64,000 nucleotides of DNA from Spongospora subterranea f. sp. subterranea (lineage: Eukaryota; Endomyxa: Phytomyxea; Phytomyxea; Plasmodiophorida): contig JAUGWO010000056.1 in assembly GCA_049724395.1 (NCBI GenBank), positions 1 to 64,000 of the forward strand, in the 5' to 3' direction. Of the stretch, positions 33,303 to 44,509 are shown in pieces. A program made the position numbers and the translations under genes. Below the pieces are notes generated by a model, which worked only from the letters and a program-made list of their open reading frames with translations, did not search any database and was not told the DNA's origin. The first letter of the stretch is position 1. Every line of letters begins with the position of its first letter.

Positions 33303-34307
33303 TTAAAGAAGCAAAACGCAGTCACATATATAAATACAATAATTAGGTTCACCAGCTTCAGCCTGAAGTTGTTTCGACATTTGGTTCAGTAATTTGGGCA
33401 TAGAACTATCTGGAAAGTGTTCCCCATCTGGAACACTGATTGGGGAAAGAATGTTTTTGGACCAAAAACTATGATCGCTGCGGTTGTTCGTGTCCTTCGA
33501 TTTAACAAGAATTTCCTTGTCAAATTCAACGAGTGTTTCATCGTCTGATTCAAGGGAATTTACCATACCGATATCATGAAAACAGATGCAACCAGGTTTA
33601 CCACAGATTTTCGCCATCTTCACCAATGGTGACATCAATTTGATTATCCTGGCGTTGACTGAGTTACTAATGGCGTCCTCATCTGAAACAATATCATGTA
33701 AGTACGAACACATCGGAACAAAATGTTGAATGACCTGCATCGGGCAACGCAATAGCTCGCGGCAGTTTGGAAGTGGAATAAGAACATATCCCGGTATTGG
33801 AACTTTTGGAGCCTTTGGCGACATTTGAGTACAACAGCAAAATAAAAGATTATCAAATGTCGACAGCGAAAACACATACCCTTGAGGAGTGAGCAGACAT
33901 TGTAGAAATTTCTGCGAACGGTCAAGGGGGCGACCCAATTGGGGGAATGGGTTGAACGAGCTGCTTTTAAAGCGGGGTTCAATTGCTGATAACGACCTTT
34001 CCAGGTTTCGAAGCCTTTGGAACCTGTGGAGGCATTTGAGCACAACAGCGAATAACAATGATTGAGATCACCCTTTAGATGCGAACGGACAGTCCTGAAA
34101 ATTCTGCGAATGGCCAGAGGGACGATCCAATTGGAGCAGCAAGTTGCAGGAACTGCTTTGGAAAAAGCGCGATGGGGAGAAAAGTTCCTATGTGGATTCA
34201 AACCTTTGGACTGTATATGACGGTCCCACGGTTCATGACCTTTCAGCACATTCGATTAAAAGTGAAATGAAAAAATCAACATATATTCGACGATGAGTCC
34301 ACATACC
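33303..34307 (-). CDS. Gene with tandem-duplicated phase-1 exons, unknown function (partial)
   Basis: At least three diverged copies of one exon follow each other on the minus strand. The first ends at 34307 (donor G|GTATGT). The second spans 34239-34072 and the third 34023-33880, both a multiple of three, starting GT/GTTCC and ending in G, so introns are phase 1 on both sides. The encoded modules share SPNWVAPLTVRRNFYNVCSL in the third, CCSNWIVPLAIRRIFRTVRS in the second and VRLNICRIFWIVCLKHNG in the first. The final exon from 33812 has a long frame to 33303 with KICGKPGCICFHDIGM and an acidic tail, but its phase does not match by one base. The 5' end and signal peptide were not found. No domain recognised. 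Confidence 0.45.
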
Positions 34308-34309
34308 GT

Positions 34310-36757
34310 TGTGTTTTAAACAAACAATCCAGAAAATTCTGCAAATGTTCAAGCGAACGAAACCCGCAACTTTTGGATGAACTGAGTCCACGATTTTCTC
34401 TAAAAAAAGAGTAACGATGGGAGATTCATCGGCGACAAAGCATTAATGATGTGGGAGTTACAACAAATCCAACGGATAATGATAAACGAGGACAGAACAC
34501 ACCATGGAAAATCACCAGATCGTTATCAAACTTAATCGGAAATTGACGATAATGGAATCACAGCGACAAGATATCAAATAATGAGACGTACGAGCAGCAG
34601 ACTGCAGTTCTGGCATCAGGGACTGCAGAATTGTTGGGATACCGGTGTTACCAAGAGCTGGAGCAGTGATCAAAGAAGAAACGAGATTGAGATATGGGAT
34701 GGACCAACGATATAATATATTCTCAGTTGTCTTCGGGAGGGCCGATTCACCTTTATTGTTGTTCGAATAACATTTAAAAACTTTCATTTCTAGCATCAAA
34801 AGGTGTCACCAACCCAATGTGATGAAAACTGACAGGAAAGGATAATTACCTGTCAGATAATCGTCGAAATTTAAAAATGTGTTGAGCATCATGTTAATTA
34901 ATTTGAATGCAATTGTAGGCACAGGTTTAGGAAGAATGAAGATGAATTGATCTGAAAGTTAATCTCATTTTACGACAATGGGAGCAACAAGTTCACTAAC
35001 CAAAATATGCACGAAAATTCGATGGAAGCCCGCAAAGTCGGAGGTCATTTGAAACACCTTTAAACACATATCAGTAAATGGTGAGAATGAAACACAAATC
35101 CGAAAACCAATTGATATGCGAGCAAGGTTAAGAAGCCAAGCCAAACCCAATAAATACTGTCCAGTATTCCCCTAGAGTCATTCAAGGAGGGGTCTGAATT
35201 GCGATTCAAGAGGCCTCAGAAAGTTCGGAAATTAACAAATGGACAGAGAATCATCCAGACACCGAACAGAAAGCGCAACGGTTGAACAAACGAGAATTAA
35301 TAGTGCACTGCTGACTTTGTGTTGCTTTCAAACTGCTAAAACTTGGATACAGATGCAGCGTTTTCCAGCCCAAGTCCATATCATCACACATGCCGTTGAA
35401 GATATGTGCCACTTCTACAAGTTCACACGTGGCTTGTCTGAATTGCCCTGAGATTTTTTGTTAGTTGACTTCACCGTAATAATCGCGAGAAACCGTTGTG
35501 AAAGACGTTAAAACTTGTGTCTGAAGTTTTAACAGCAAAAAAGGAGCAATGACAAACTTTTGCGAAAAAGATGCCAAGACAGAAGAGTACGTTATTACAG
35601 ATAGAAATAATGGGCCTTACCGGTTAGAGACTCCACTTCTTGAAGAAATATTTTGGTCACTTTGGTTTGCTGCACTTTTTTGCAGAAGTCACCACCTGGA
35701 ACATTCCTGAGGGAAGTGACGTGAAGATTCTATTGAAATTCACCAACCTATCGGGATGATGTGAGCGTTTTTAACAATTAATTCTGAATATGGCGGATAA
35801 TGTTAGCCAAACGCTGGAAAACAGACTCAAAACGAGTACCACTGTTTAGCAGCGACGAAGATGGGAGATCCGGATACGGGTTATTGATGGAAGGAGGCGA
35901 TGAGTGAGCAGGATGTTCATCGTCTTGGAGGTTTTTTCTACAGATGAGAATTCAATCAACAGATGTTGATCACGACATTGTACCGTATGCATGGGCCAAA
36001 AAAACTGCAACGAGGGCGGCGGCTGATACGATCAACGATAACCGAAAACGAAACGACATGACGGCAAGGACAATATGGGAAGGATGGCTATTGATTGTTG
36101 GAGGACGTCGTCTTAAATCCGGAGTGATCCAGACGGAGAGAAACCCATTGCCTCCAGTCAGACCTGAAAAGTTTGCGAACAGTGATCAGTTCAAACCCGC
36201 AGAGACCGAGCGAGCAGTAGTCACTGTCACTGTTAGAACGAATACAGTCGCGGACATTGATCAACACAATTGTTCCCTGTCAGACTCCGGGAGGTATTTC
36301 TGTCAGTCCACTGATGGCAGGCCACGCATCAGTCGACTGATGTGGGCCTGTATTTCACACGAACATTTTCCTGTTTAGACTAAACTGTTGCAAAAGAGGA
36401 CCAACAGGAACTATGGTTTGGAGATCCGGGATAATTCACACATTAAGGGGGGCGGTGTCTTCTGCACAATCGGAATTGTCTTCAACTTCCATGGCTCCAG
36501 AATATCAAGCGCAAAGCCTGGCTTCTACTTCAGCTGATTCATTTCGCAATAAAATTCTTTGCGCTTCTCTCCGTTGTTTTTTCTTCATCATCACTAATTC
36601 GAACGTAATTTACTGGTCGAAAGTTGCGGTTGGTGCTAGGACGTCTTTTTAAAAATTGTTAAAAGATGGAGCCAAATAGTTCATCTGAATCATAGCACAG
36701 ATGAAGCCGGCAATGGTTCAGTTTTTTCCTGCGGCACATCATGACCCGCTCTGTCTA
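34310..36757. other. Mostly non-coding; possible upstream exons
   Basis: Minus-strand frames at 34512-34799 and 34965-35150 are open and could be further exons of the gene at 33303-34307, but no splice chain could be built. A plus-strand frame at 35944-36378 looks incidental. Confidence 0.3.
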
Positions 36758-37013
36758 TCAACCATAGCTTGGCGATGTTAGCAGATTCAGTAAAAATCGT
36801 GACAATCTGACCGTGAACAAAATACTTGGACAAAGAGAAGCGTTTTTTTCAAAGCAATGAAACGCTTGACCACAGCTGAGCATATCATGCATACAAAGCT
36901 GCACTTCAAGATCGCAATCACGGAATCTGTAGAATTCATGAAAATGTCTCTGAATATCGGAATTCAATGATTCAATAATTAAACAAGCCGCACCAGTTGC
37001 TTCAGGATGATTT
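36758..37013 (-). CDS. Possible exon, Cys-containing protein, unknown
   Basis: A good acceptor (TTCGCAG) precedes an open block with NHPEATGAACLIIESLNSDI then HFHEFYRFRDCDLEVQLCMH, ending at a stop at 36758. Amino-acid composition looks coding and contains spaced cysteines. No start exon found. Confidence 0.35.
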
Positions 37014-37072
37014 CTGCGAATATGGATACCCAATGAATCAGGACTTTGCAGTTGGACAGAGCAGAAGTTTAG

Positions 37073-37288
37073 GATCTAAAAACGATTAGGCGGCCGTTCG
37101 AGCTTTTTAAATGGTATGAAAACCTGGCTGAGTGTGTTTTAATGCGTCGCTTAAAATTATTTCCAGGGATCTGTTTTGAACGTGAAGAACATGTTCCATG
37201 TTTGAATGACCTAGACGAGTGTGCTAAACTTGCTATGATGCGTGGTTTCTTCGGCAAGCAAAAGAAGCTTGATGATCGCAAGTTATGA
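37073..37288 (+). CDS. Possible last exon of an unknown gene
   Basis: After an acceptor (AGTTTAG|GAT) a 72-codon block runs to TGA at 37288. It includes RRPFELFKWYENLAECVLMR and VPCLNDLDECAKLAMMRGFF and ends in a basic tail. Composition looks coding, and the opposite strand is also open. No upstream exon was assigned. Confidence 0.35.
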   Translation, partial: DLKTIRRPFELFKWYENLAECVLMRRLKLFPGICFEREEHVPCLNDLDECAKLAMMRGFFGKQKKLDDRKL

Positions 37289-37395
37289 AAGCAGCAGACT
37301 CCATAGTAATCCAAGTTTTTGAGGAGAGGTTCCCATTGTTATAATTGCTACAGTATGGCAAAATACACTAAAGTAAACATTGATGCAGAGTATAA

Positions 37396-37715
37396 ATGTA
37401 CGTTGTCGAGGTCAAATTAGCTGCTCGCCATGCCCCGCCCACGAAAGTGACAAAGGTCGCCGTCCGCCGCATGATCCAGGCGCGTGAGACTGAGAAAGTT
37501 CGCAAATACGGGACAGCGTTTCTGGCCCCGTTCACCGCCATCGTTCTTACCACCGGAGGCTTTCTTTCCCGACAGTCGGAACAGTGGTGGAGCGTCTGGA
37601 TGTTGTTGGCGCTCACTCGAAGCAGTTTCTGCTCGAGCTGAGTGTCCTGCTCATCCAGACGCGATCCCTGTGTAGACGGCGTAACCTTTCCCAATAAACA
37701 ACTGCAAAAACCCAA
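37396..37715 (+). mobile_element. LINE 3' end fragment
   Basis: Reads ETEKVRKYGTAFLAPFTAIV then LTTGGFLSRQSEQWW. The K-x2-KY-x6-PF-----tGG pattern is common at the C-terminus of non-LTR RT proteins. Local GC is higher than the flanks, as in the LINE at 550-3661. The following A-rich stretch with CAAAAACCCAAAACCCCAAC may be its 3' tail region. Confidence 0.45.
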
Positions 37716-38024
37716 AACCCCAACAAGGTTGCAGAGACATCAAGAAAAACGGGCCGCGTCCCACCAAAAAATGGGCGGCCCGCGACGTCACCTCGCCCAG
37801 CCGAACAACCGACGAAACTTGCTCAAACCCTCAAAGGAAAACACAACCGAAGAAAAACTGCAAGTCAACAAACGCAACAGAAAACGTTGAACGCGCTGTA
37901 AGCGTCAAAAGCATTTTGTTTTTGGTCAATCGCTGAAAATCGGGGTTTTTTTATCATTCTGAAACAAGATGGCGTCGTTCGTTTTTGGTGAGCCAAGATC
38001 CTCGACCTGGTCTAACCTATCTAC

Positions 38025-40299
38025 TTAACCTTGGGATGGCCCAGAATCATATTGACAGATAGTAGATTCCTTGTTGCCTGCACCAGGACAGCAATCGCGA
38101 CTGAACCTGTTGCAGGATACTGAGTTTCCCCATCTTCGAACAAATTCCGAAGCACTTCCAGCGCAATGGCGATGTAAACAATTGTTGACAGGACGGTACT
38201 TTCTGATCAAAGAGGTTAAAAGCGAATGAGGCGATCTCATTAATGGTGTCTTCGTAATCATGAACTGATCATACTGTTTGAGAATTTCGGAAAGCGCTGG
38301 GAGGAGGTCTCGTGTTGTTTTATGGCGAAGAGAAAGTCTTTCTGGAATATCAAATGGTCGGTCGATCGATCCGCATTGAAGGAACTCAAAGCCCTGACAT
38401 TTCCGATTGCCGAATTCCCCATGCTGGATTCGAGGGCCCCATTTTTGAATCCATTCATTTATATTTTGGCCACAGTGATGGACAAAGCACCCCCAGATGG
38501 GTTTCGCAGACTTGATATAAAATGATTGGCGAAACTTTCGAGCGATGGAGCCACTTGATCGGTATTTCTCGTTGAATTTACAGAACAGATTGAGTTTTTC
38601 TTCTACGGTTCGTGACGCTGAAACAGCATGAACAAGAGCTTTGAGATCCAAGCAATCGGAGTCTCCTTCTCTGAAAGCACAAATGTTCATCAATTTTTTT
38701 AAAAAAAAGCGAATGAAAACCTGTAGTCAGGGTTTCTGACGATTTTCGTCATCTGGAAACCGCAGGTGTGATGATTTGATCCACGACCGGGGCAGCATTT
38801 CAATCCAAAAAAACTGTGCTTGAAATGCGCTCCCCAACGTGTCTGGAAGAAGTTCACGTCTTTGCCACAACATTTCACAAGACAGTGAAGGACAGGGATA
38901 CAGGTGTTCTTGAGAAAATCAGACACTTTAGGAGTGATATTACGGAGTGATTTTCTGCATGAGACCAATTTCAAAACAAGATTCGAAATTAGGATCAGTT
39001 TTTGCAGGGTGCTCTTTGCCTTGCCAATTAGCCTATGTTCAGGAACATCGTTGTTTTTTTGTCCGGCCTCAACGGTATCCCATCCCGACTTTCCGACCAA
39101 CAGTAGTTCCATCATGTGTTCGGGCATGGCGACACTGTTGTGAAACTCGACCTGTTCTGAATTCGTCTCCTTTCCCTAAACGGGCGATACCGTTTGTGAT
39201 TATCAAATCCCAGATAGAGCGGGGAACCAGAGTTCTGACCAGAAACACACAGAGGCTCTCATAATCTTTAACCTCATCCAGGTCCCAGTTTAGGCGCCGA
39301 TAGAGCATTCTCAATCCAACCAAGGACTTGGAATGACGAACCTTAACCATTTTGTGAGTCTGCAGCAGTAATCCATCCTAGTACGCCATATAATAAGATA
39401 TTGGTGATCACGATTCTCGGCAATCTCTTACTTGCACGAACTTTTCACGAACGTCAACTGGCTGTTTTTTCGAAATAATCGAATTTTCGATGCGGCAATC
39501 AAAAGTTCTGCCCTCTACGCTTTCAATTGACTGTTGACCATCAATACTGATACGGGATGCATCACGGTTTGAACTCGTGTTCGGGGTCAAATCCTAAGAC
39601 GAACTTAGCAATCCCAAACACAATTTGGACATGGACTGAACGGCCAAGTTTCTGGAAGAACTGTCACAAAACTGGTGGGCGTTTCTGTTATCAGGCACGA
39701 GATTCTCGAGAATGTCTTTTGACGGCAAAATTTCCGAATCAATAGGACTTCGATTTAAATCGATAAGGCAATCGAGGTTCTCGCGCTCATGGCTCGGTGG
39801 TTGAGAACCGATACTGATGTGGGACGCGTCAGTTTTCGAACCCGGGCTCGAGTGCCATTCCTAACAACGCACTCAAAAACCCGAATCTCTATTTGAGAAT
39901 GAACTGAACGACTACATTCATCGGAGAACTTTCACCACACTGGTCGACCCGATTGATACTCGGACACTCAAACGCCAATAAGGATTTGCCTTTCAGCAAA
40001 TTTGACTCAATGTCGAATATTCCAATACCAGATTGTGTAAACCTTGGTCATGGTGCATTGTCCACTCCTGCGGTGGCGACATGGTGTCCTGCAAAGACCA
40101 ATGATCTCTGATTTTTGGCAATTATTTTGAGGGTAATTCCGCCATCCATACCGAGAAGGTGGGAGGAGGCGATTCTTGCGGCGGCATTGGCCTGACCTGA
40201 GCCAAGCGGTTCGTCCCAACCATGACCAGGTTCGGTTGCCACAGATAGAGTCGGTCTGATCACCACAAGCAGCAAACCCAACAAGTTGAGGACACGCAT
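38025..40299 (-). CDS. Predicted secreted protein with repeated exon modules and Cys-rich repeats, copy A
   Basis: ATG 40299 begins MRVLNLLGLLLVVIRPTLSV, a signal peptide; an in-frame ATG at 40392 is also possible. Downstream exons are phase-0 modules with introns near 50-66 nt that end in TTTTAG or CTAG. The modules carry DASHISIGSQ...ENLDCLID and DASRISIDGQQSIESVEGRT-FDC. A conserved exon follows (MVKVRHSKSLVGLRMLYRRL then NWDLDEVKDYE). The C-terminal part holds three Cys modules of the form C-x3-C-[CGA]-x6-8-[FW]-x2-[RK]-WG...C-[CQ]-[PG]: KCCGKDVNFFQTRWGAHFK, HHCGQNINEWIQKWG and HRHCAGSASEFVRRWG, the first and last followed by CCPG. The second exon has a one-base deletion relative to copy B, so this copy may be impaired. 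No known domain recognised. Confidence 0.5.
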
Positions 40300-40467
40300 T
40301 GAAGGAATGGGATGGCGCAACAGTAGGGCGGTCCGCCAACGGGCAAGGATGAGTTCAGAGTTGAGGGTGAGACGAACGGTTTTAAGTGTCATTCACCAGG
40401 GTTCAGATACCCGATTATTCTCTCCTCTCTATTCAACTTTCCTGCTGTGATTTAGTTCTGCATTTGA
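39261..40467 (-). repeat. Segmental duplication, arm A (inverse of 62797-64000)
   Basis: The minus strand from AAATGCAGAACTAAATCACA (40467) down to the NWDLDEVKDY exon (39261) matches the plus strand at 62797-64000, coding and intron sequence alike, with scattered substitutions and small indels. The copy at the right edge continues beyond the window, so the full length is unknown. Confidence 0.85.
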
Positions 40468-41085
40468 TAATGCGGGACTTCAACCACAATCGATTATCAT
40501 TCGCGTTTTGCGGAGTGAAGGTCGTGGGCATCGTCAGGGGCAGCCATATCATGAACAACATCCATAGCCAAAGGAAAACGACATGATAAGTTTTGCTGCA
40601 GTGGTGGCCACGACCCGAACCTGGAGCGCCACCACAAACCACCAATCTTGCAAGATTATTCCTCCACTGAATATATCGCTCCAGCAAAAATGCTGAATCC
40701 AACTACACGAACAAGGCGTCGTGACTCACAACAGCAAATTCTCAACCTCTCAGAGAAATTAGGTATCAACTATCACACTTGATCGTCTCTTGACATTTGT
40801 GTTATCGTGAAAAGAACCCACTGCTACGGTTCCTGATAGAAAACGTGGACGAAAAAGGAGTCTGATCTGGCCTCTCATCTTCCGTTCGAGGCATTCACAC
40901 TAACTCTCCACTCACAGCAGGACGTCGTGTTATCGCCGACGGTTGCAGCACTGATCAACTTTAGAGCACAAGTCGAGCATGGAGCAAGTGAAACAAGGGC
41001 GGTCATTGCCACAGCAACACAAAGGAAGACGGCAGGACGAACTGGGGCAGAGAACATGGGTGTCAATAAACTTCTTCAAAACCGT
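40468..41085. other. Intergenic, nothing recognised
   Basis: Lies upstream of copy A and runs into the 37-bp minisatellite. No gene found. Confidence 0.4.
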
Positions 41086-42049
41086 GGCACGTCAGGAGCG
41101 TGATGAGTTATGGCATACGAGGGCAGGTCAGGAGCGTGATGAGTTTATGGCATACGAGGGTAGGTCAGGAGCGTGATGAGTTTATGGCATACGAGGGTAG
41201 GTCAGGAGCGTGATGAGTTTATGGCATACGAGGGTAGGTCAGGAGCGTGATGAGTTTATGGCATACGACGGGCAGGTCAGGAGCGTGATCAGTTTATGGC
41301 ATACGAGGGCAGGTCAGGAGCGTGATGAGTTTATGGCATACGAGGGCAGGTCAGGAGCGTGATGAGTTTATGGCATACGAGGGCAGGTCAGGAGCGTGAT
41401 GAGTTTATGGCATACGAGGGCAGGTCAGGAGCGTGATGAGTTTATGGCATACGAGGGCAGGTCAGGAGCGTGATGAGTTTATGGCATACGAGGGCAGGTC
41501 AGGAGCGTGATGAGTTTATGGCATACGAGGGCAGGTCAGGAGCGTGATGAGTTTATGGCATACGAGGGCAGGTCAGGAGCGTGATGAGTTTATGGCATAC
41601 GAGGGCAGGTCAGGAGCGTGATGAGATTATGGCATACGAGGGCAGGTCAGGAGCGTGATGAGTTTATGGCATACGAGGGCAGGTCAGGAGCGTGATGAGT
41701 TTATGGCATACGAGGGCAGGTCAGGAGCGTGATGAGTTTATGGCATACGAGGGCAGGTCAGGAGCGTGATGAGTTTATGGCATACGAGGGCAGGTCAGGA
41801 GCGTGATGAGTTTATGGCATACGAGGGCAGGTCAGGAGCGTGATGAGTTTATGGCATACGAGGGCAGGTCAGGAGCGTGATGAGTTTATGGCATACGAGG
41901 GTAGGTCAGGAGCGTGATGAGTTTATGGCATACGAGGGTAGGTCAGGAGCGTGATGAGTTTATGGCATACGAGGGCAGGTCAGGAGCGTGATGAGTTTAT
42001 GGCATACGAGGGCAGGTCAGGAGCGTGATGAGTTTATGGCATACGAGGG
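41086..42049 (+). repeat. 37-bp minisatellite, about 26 copies
   Basis: The unit is GGTCAGGAGCGTGATGAGTT then TATGGCATACGAGGGCA. Copies are nearly identical. A GGGT/GGGC variant clusters at both ends of the array, and one unit is 38 bp with a CGACGGG insertion (about 41268). As 37 is not a multiple of three and TGA occurs in two frames per unit, it is not coding. It ends directly at Gypsy integrase sequence. Confidence 0.95.
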
Positions 42050-42330
42050 CCTTTCAAACAATTCTCGTTTGCACTGGGTTTTCCATTCGTCATTGCTAGA
42101 GCCATATGTTGCCAATGAGTTGCCAGGCCGTAAGCAATGCAAAACACCTCAATTTGCATTGGATGATTCTTAGCAACCCCTATAAGATATCGAAGATATC
42201 ATTGCGTGTCGTGTTTTGCGAAGACAATATCAGTATTTTGTGCATTGGAAGGAAGTCTTCGATCGCACATGGGAGCCAACGTGTTCGTGTCGGTCTTCCG
42301 CTCCCCCGGCGTTATAACATTCTATCATCG
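42050..42330 (+). mobile_element. Chromovirus integrase C-terminus and chromodomain fragment
   Basis: First frame: LHWVFHSSLLEPYVANELPG, the GPF/Y-module end (FHVSLLEPY). A second frame after a break gives DIEDIIACRVLRRQYQYFVH then WKEVFDRTWEPT, a chromodomain. This is a different Gypsy family from that at 8932-9445. Confidence 0.8.
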
Positions 42331-43249
42331 ACATCCATCGCCGATACCCGGACGACCTGTTTTCTTAGCTACTAGTTATTGTGGTTCGTGATATTTGGAC
42401 GATTTTCCAAATTCATCACGACCCGATCTTGAATGAGCTTGTCGATGTCTTATGGGCGATGATGGCTTGTCAGCGCACTCGCTGATAATAGTTGAGCTTT
42501 TCGAAATGTTTGTGGCCAAGCTTTACGGTTGTGCCTGGGAATATTACAGCTCTTAACTGAGTTCGCCTGGACACTCTCATTAATTAAGTCTTGTAGTATT
42601 TAACGCGAGAACCCTGTAGGAGTTGTAGTCTCGATGGAATTGGTTAACGGCATTTGGATCAATATTTGTGATATGAGACTTCGTGATGGCGTGAAATCGG
42701 GGACGCTACAGGTTCCCGGGCAGGCAGGTTGTGTGCGTCTACATGTCATGGTTTGAAATGAGGATGTGGCCGAGCTCTACAGAAGATTGCTTTGTGCTGC
42801 CGCTGGGTCGACAGTGGCCGGAGCGGATAACGGTGAAAAAAAGAAAAGAAGATAACGACATAAAGAGGGAGAAAGAAAAATATTGTTTATTAAAAGCGAA
42901 ACACAGTGTACTAGGTTACTTAGTTCCAGGAACGAGAGGTTTAGCACAATCTTTTGTCAATAGCCGATCCCAATTTTATGCTTTGGCATCATCGCTTGGG
43001 TCACGGGAATTATCGTGATGTCAACAAAACTGTCATCGGAACATTGTTTCGACCCTTGGTGTTATCGTTGGACAGTATCCAATTTGCGAAGACTGTGTAA
43101 TTGCAAAGGCGAAGAGCACTCCATTTCCTTCTCAAATTAACCGCGGCATAGGGATTTTTGGGGATTATCGATTTTGACATAAATGGGTCATTCCCCGGTC
43201 GCTCCTTGTATGGGGAACGATATTCCATCACCTTTTCTGATCATTGCAG
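42331..43249. other. Possible LTR and upstream sequence
   Basis: After the chromodomain fragment there is no clear gene. A plus-strand frame at 42731-43018 has no domain. A stretch near 43150-43235 reads IIDFDINGSFPGRSLYGERY in one frame and might be an exon of the gene whose last exon starts at 43250. Confidence 0.35.
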
Positions 43250-43681
43250 CAAAACAAATTCACTTATTTGTTAAATGAAACAAACAACCATTTCAAAGGT
43301 CTTAAATCTCTCAAAACGAGCCTAGAAAATCCAACTGGAAACAGAGTTAACATTTTGGCGTGTACGCCAAGGAATTCTTTAAACAGGGATTTGAACATTT
43401 TGGTTCAGTTCCTGGAAACTAGATTGGTCCAACATCCCAATGAACAAATCGGCAGATTTATCGACCAATTGAATAGCACGGCGACGACGTTCCAGGAATT
43501 CGATGCAGCTTGCCGGCAGCACACAGGGCAAGCAGTATGGGCGTTTTACTGCCATCCGATTCTGATAAGAACTGAATCCCACGAGTCTGATGACATTCTT
43601 GTCGCTGAAATTTCTACAATAAATCAAAGAAAGTTCAGATACAGAATTCGCGTCGAAGCAATCAAGGTCGAGTGCAAATGA
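43250..43681 (+). CDS. Last exon of an unknown gene
   Basis: An acceptor (CATTGCAG) precedes a 144-codon frame beginning QNKFTYLLNETNNHFKGLKS and ending AIKVECK. It has a mixed, protein-like composition with a stretch DLNILVQFLETRLVQHPNEQ. There is no ATG at its start, so upstream exons are needed. No domain recognised. It converges on the minus-strand gene at 43815-44207, whose sequence past its donor overlaps this exon. Confidence 0.45.
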   Translation, partial: QNKFTYLLNETNNHFKGLKSLKTSLENPTGNRVNILACTPRNSLNRDLNILVQFLETRLVQHPNEQIGRFIDQLNSTATTFQEFDAACRQHTGQAVWAFYCHPILIRTESHESDDILVAEISTINQRKFRYRIRVEAIKVECK

Positions 43682-43814
43682 AAAATTTAAGAAAAAGCCC
43701 CGTGTTCGTCGAACAGAACGACACAATAAAACAATCAAGCGACAACGGATAGGAGCGAATTTGATCGAAACGCGCTTGTACAAACATGTAAATCGGGAAG
43801 AAGACGAAGCGTAC

Positions 43815-44207
43815 CTCATATTGAATGGCTTGATGAGTAGTGAGATCCTGACGAGACGACCTCAGTAAAACGTACTTTTGGTGAAGTCGATCGAGGAACG
43901 ACGCGAAATACGTGTTGATCTCTTGTTGGGAGACGGAAGCGGATGAACCCTCTGCCGGAATCGGGGACGACATGCTCTGCGAATCAGTCAGCATGATACG
44001 ATCTCTGAGGGCAGCGAGCTCTAGAATCGCAGCGTCGTCAGCGATGATCTTCGATTCCAGAACATCCAATTGCTGTTCCAGGGTGTCCAGCAGGGAATTG
44101 TTCAGCGTTAATCTGGACCCAGCTCTACGACAAGACAGCAGCAGCTTCAAGTCGCTGACACGACCCTCAATATGCCCGTGTAGGCACGATAGACTATCGG
44201 ACGACAT
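43815..44207 (-). CDS. Small helical/coiled-coil protein, first exon
   Basis: ATG 44207 opens 131 codons up to a donor (GAG|GTACGC at 43815). If unspliced, the frame runs on to 43662. The sequence is strongly helical: SLLDTLEQQLDVLESKIIAD then DAAILELAALRDRIM, a Ser-rich linker, and EINTYFASFLDRLHQKYVLL. It resembles small structural subunits of larger complexes, but I do not recognise it. The start lies about 300 bases from the end of the HMG-SAM gene on the same strand. Confidence 0.5.
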
Positions 44208-44509
44208 CGCAACAACGCTTTCACGACGGCGACGTGAAAAATACAGCTCTGAGAAAACAGAAAAGTGGATCAACGTCAATGAACGTGCGCGCCTAAAAAT
44301 CCATCAGTCGCGTCTGAAAGTTTTCCATATTTCGACACCACTTTGTCCTGATATGATGGTTCATACGCCAACTGCTGCAGAACCTCATGATAAGGGGACA
44401 CTGCGCTTGCAGTTGTGGCAAACGGATCGCAAAAAGGTAAAAAAATGTTTGTTTTGCTCTAAATATTATCATTACTTTACTTAATCAGATGGGTATGGTG
44501 TAGGGTGTT

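Noticed and set aside
35944-36378. Plus-strand 144-codon ORF as a gene
   Set aside because: No domain, no supporting splice sites, and composition like the reading of random sequence. Left unassigned.
37742-37890. Basic ORF after the LINE fragment
   Set aside because: A-rich low-complexity sequence, probably the LINE 3' region; no coding evidence.
41086-42049. CRISPR-like array
   Set aside because: The 37-bp units are directly adjacent with no unique spacers, so it is a minisatellite. The 53-bp array at 59975-62356 was rejected for the same reason.
43912-44484. Plus-strand ORF opposite the coiled-coil gene
   Set aside because: Antisense to a better-supported minus-strand exon with ATG and a donor site.
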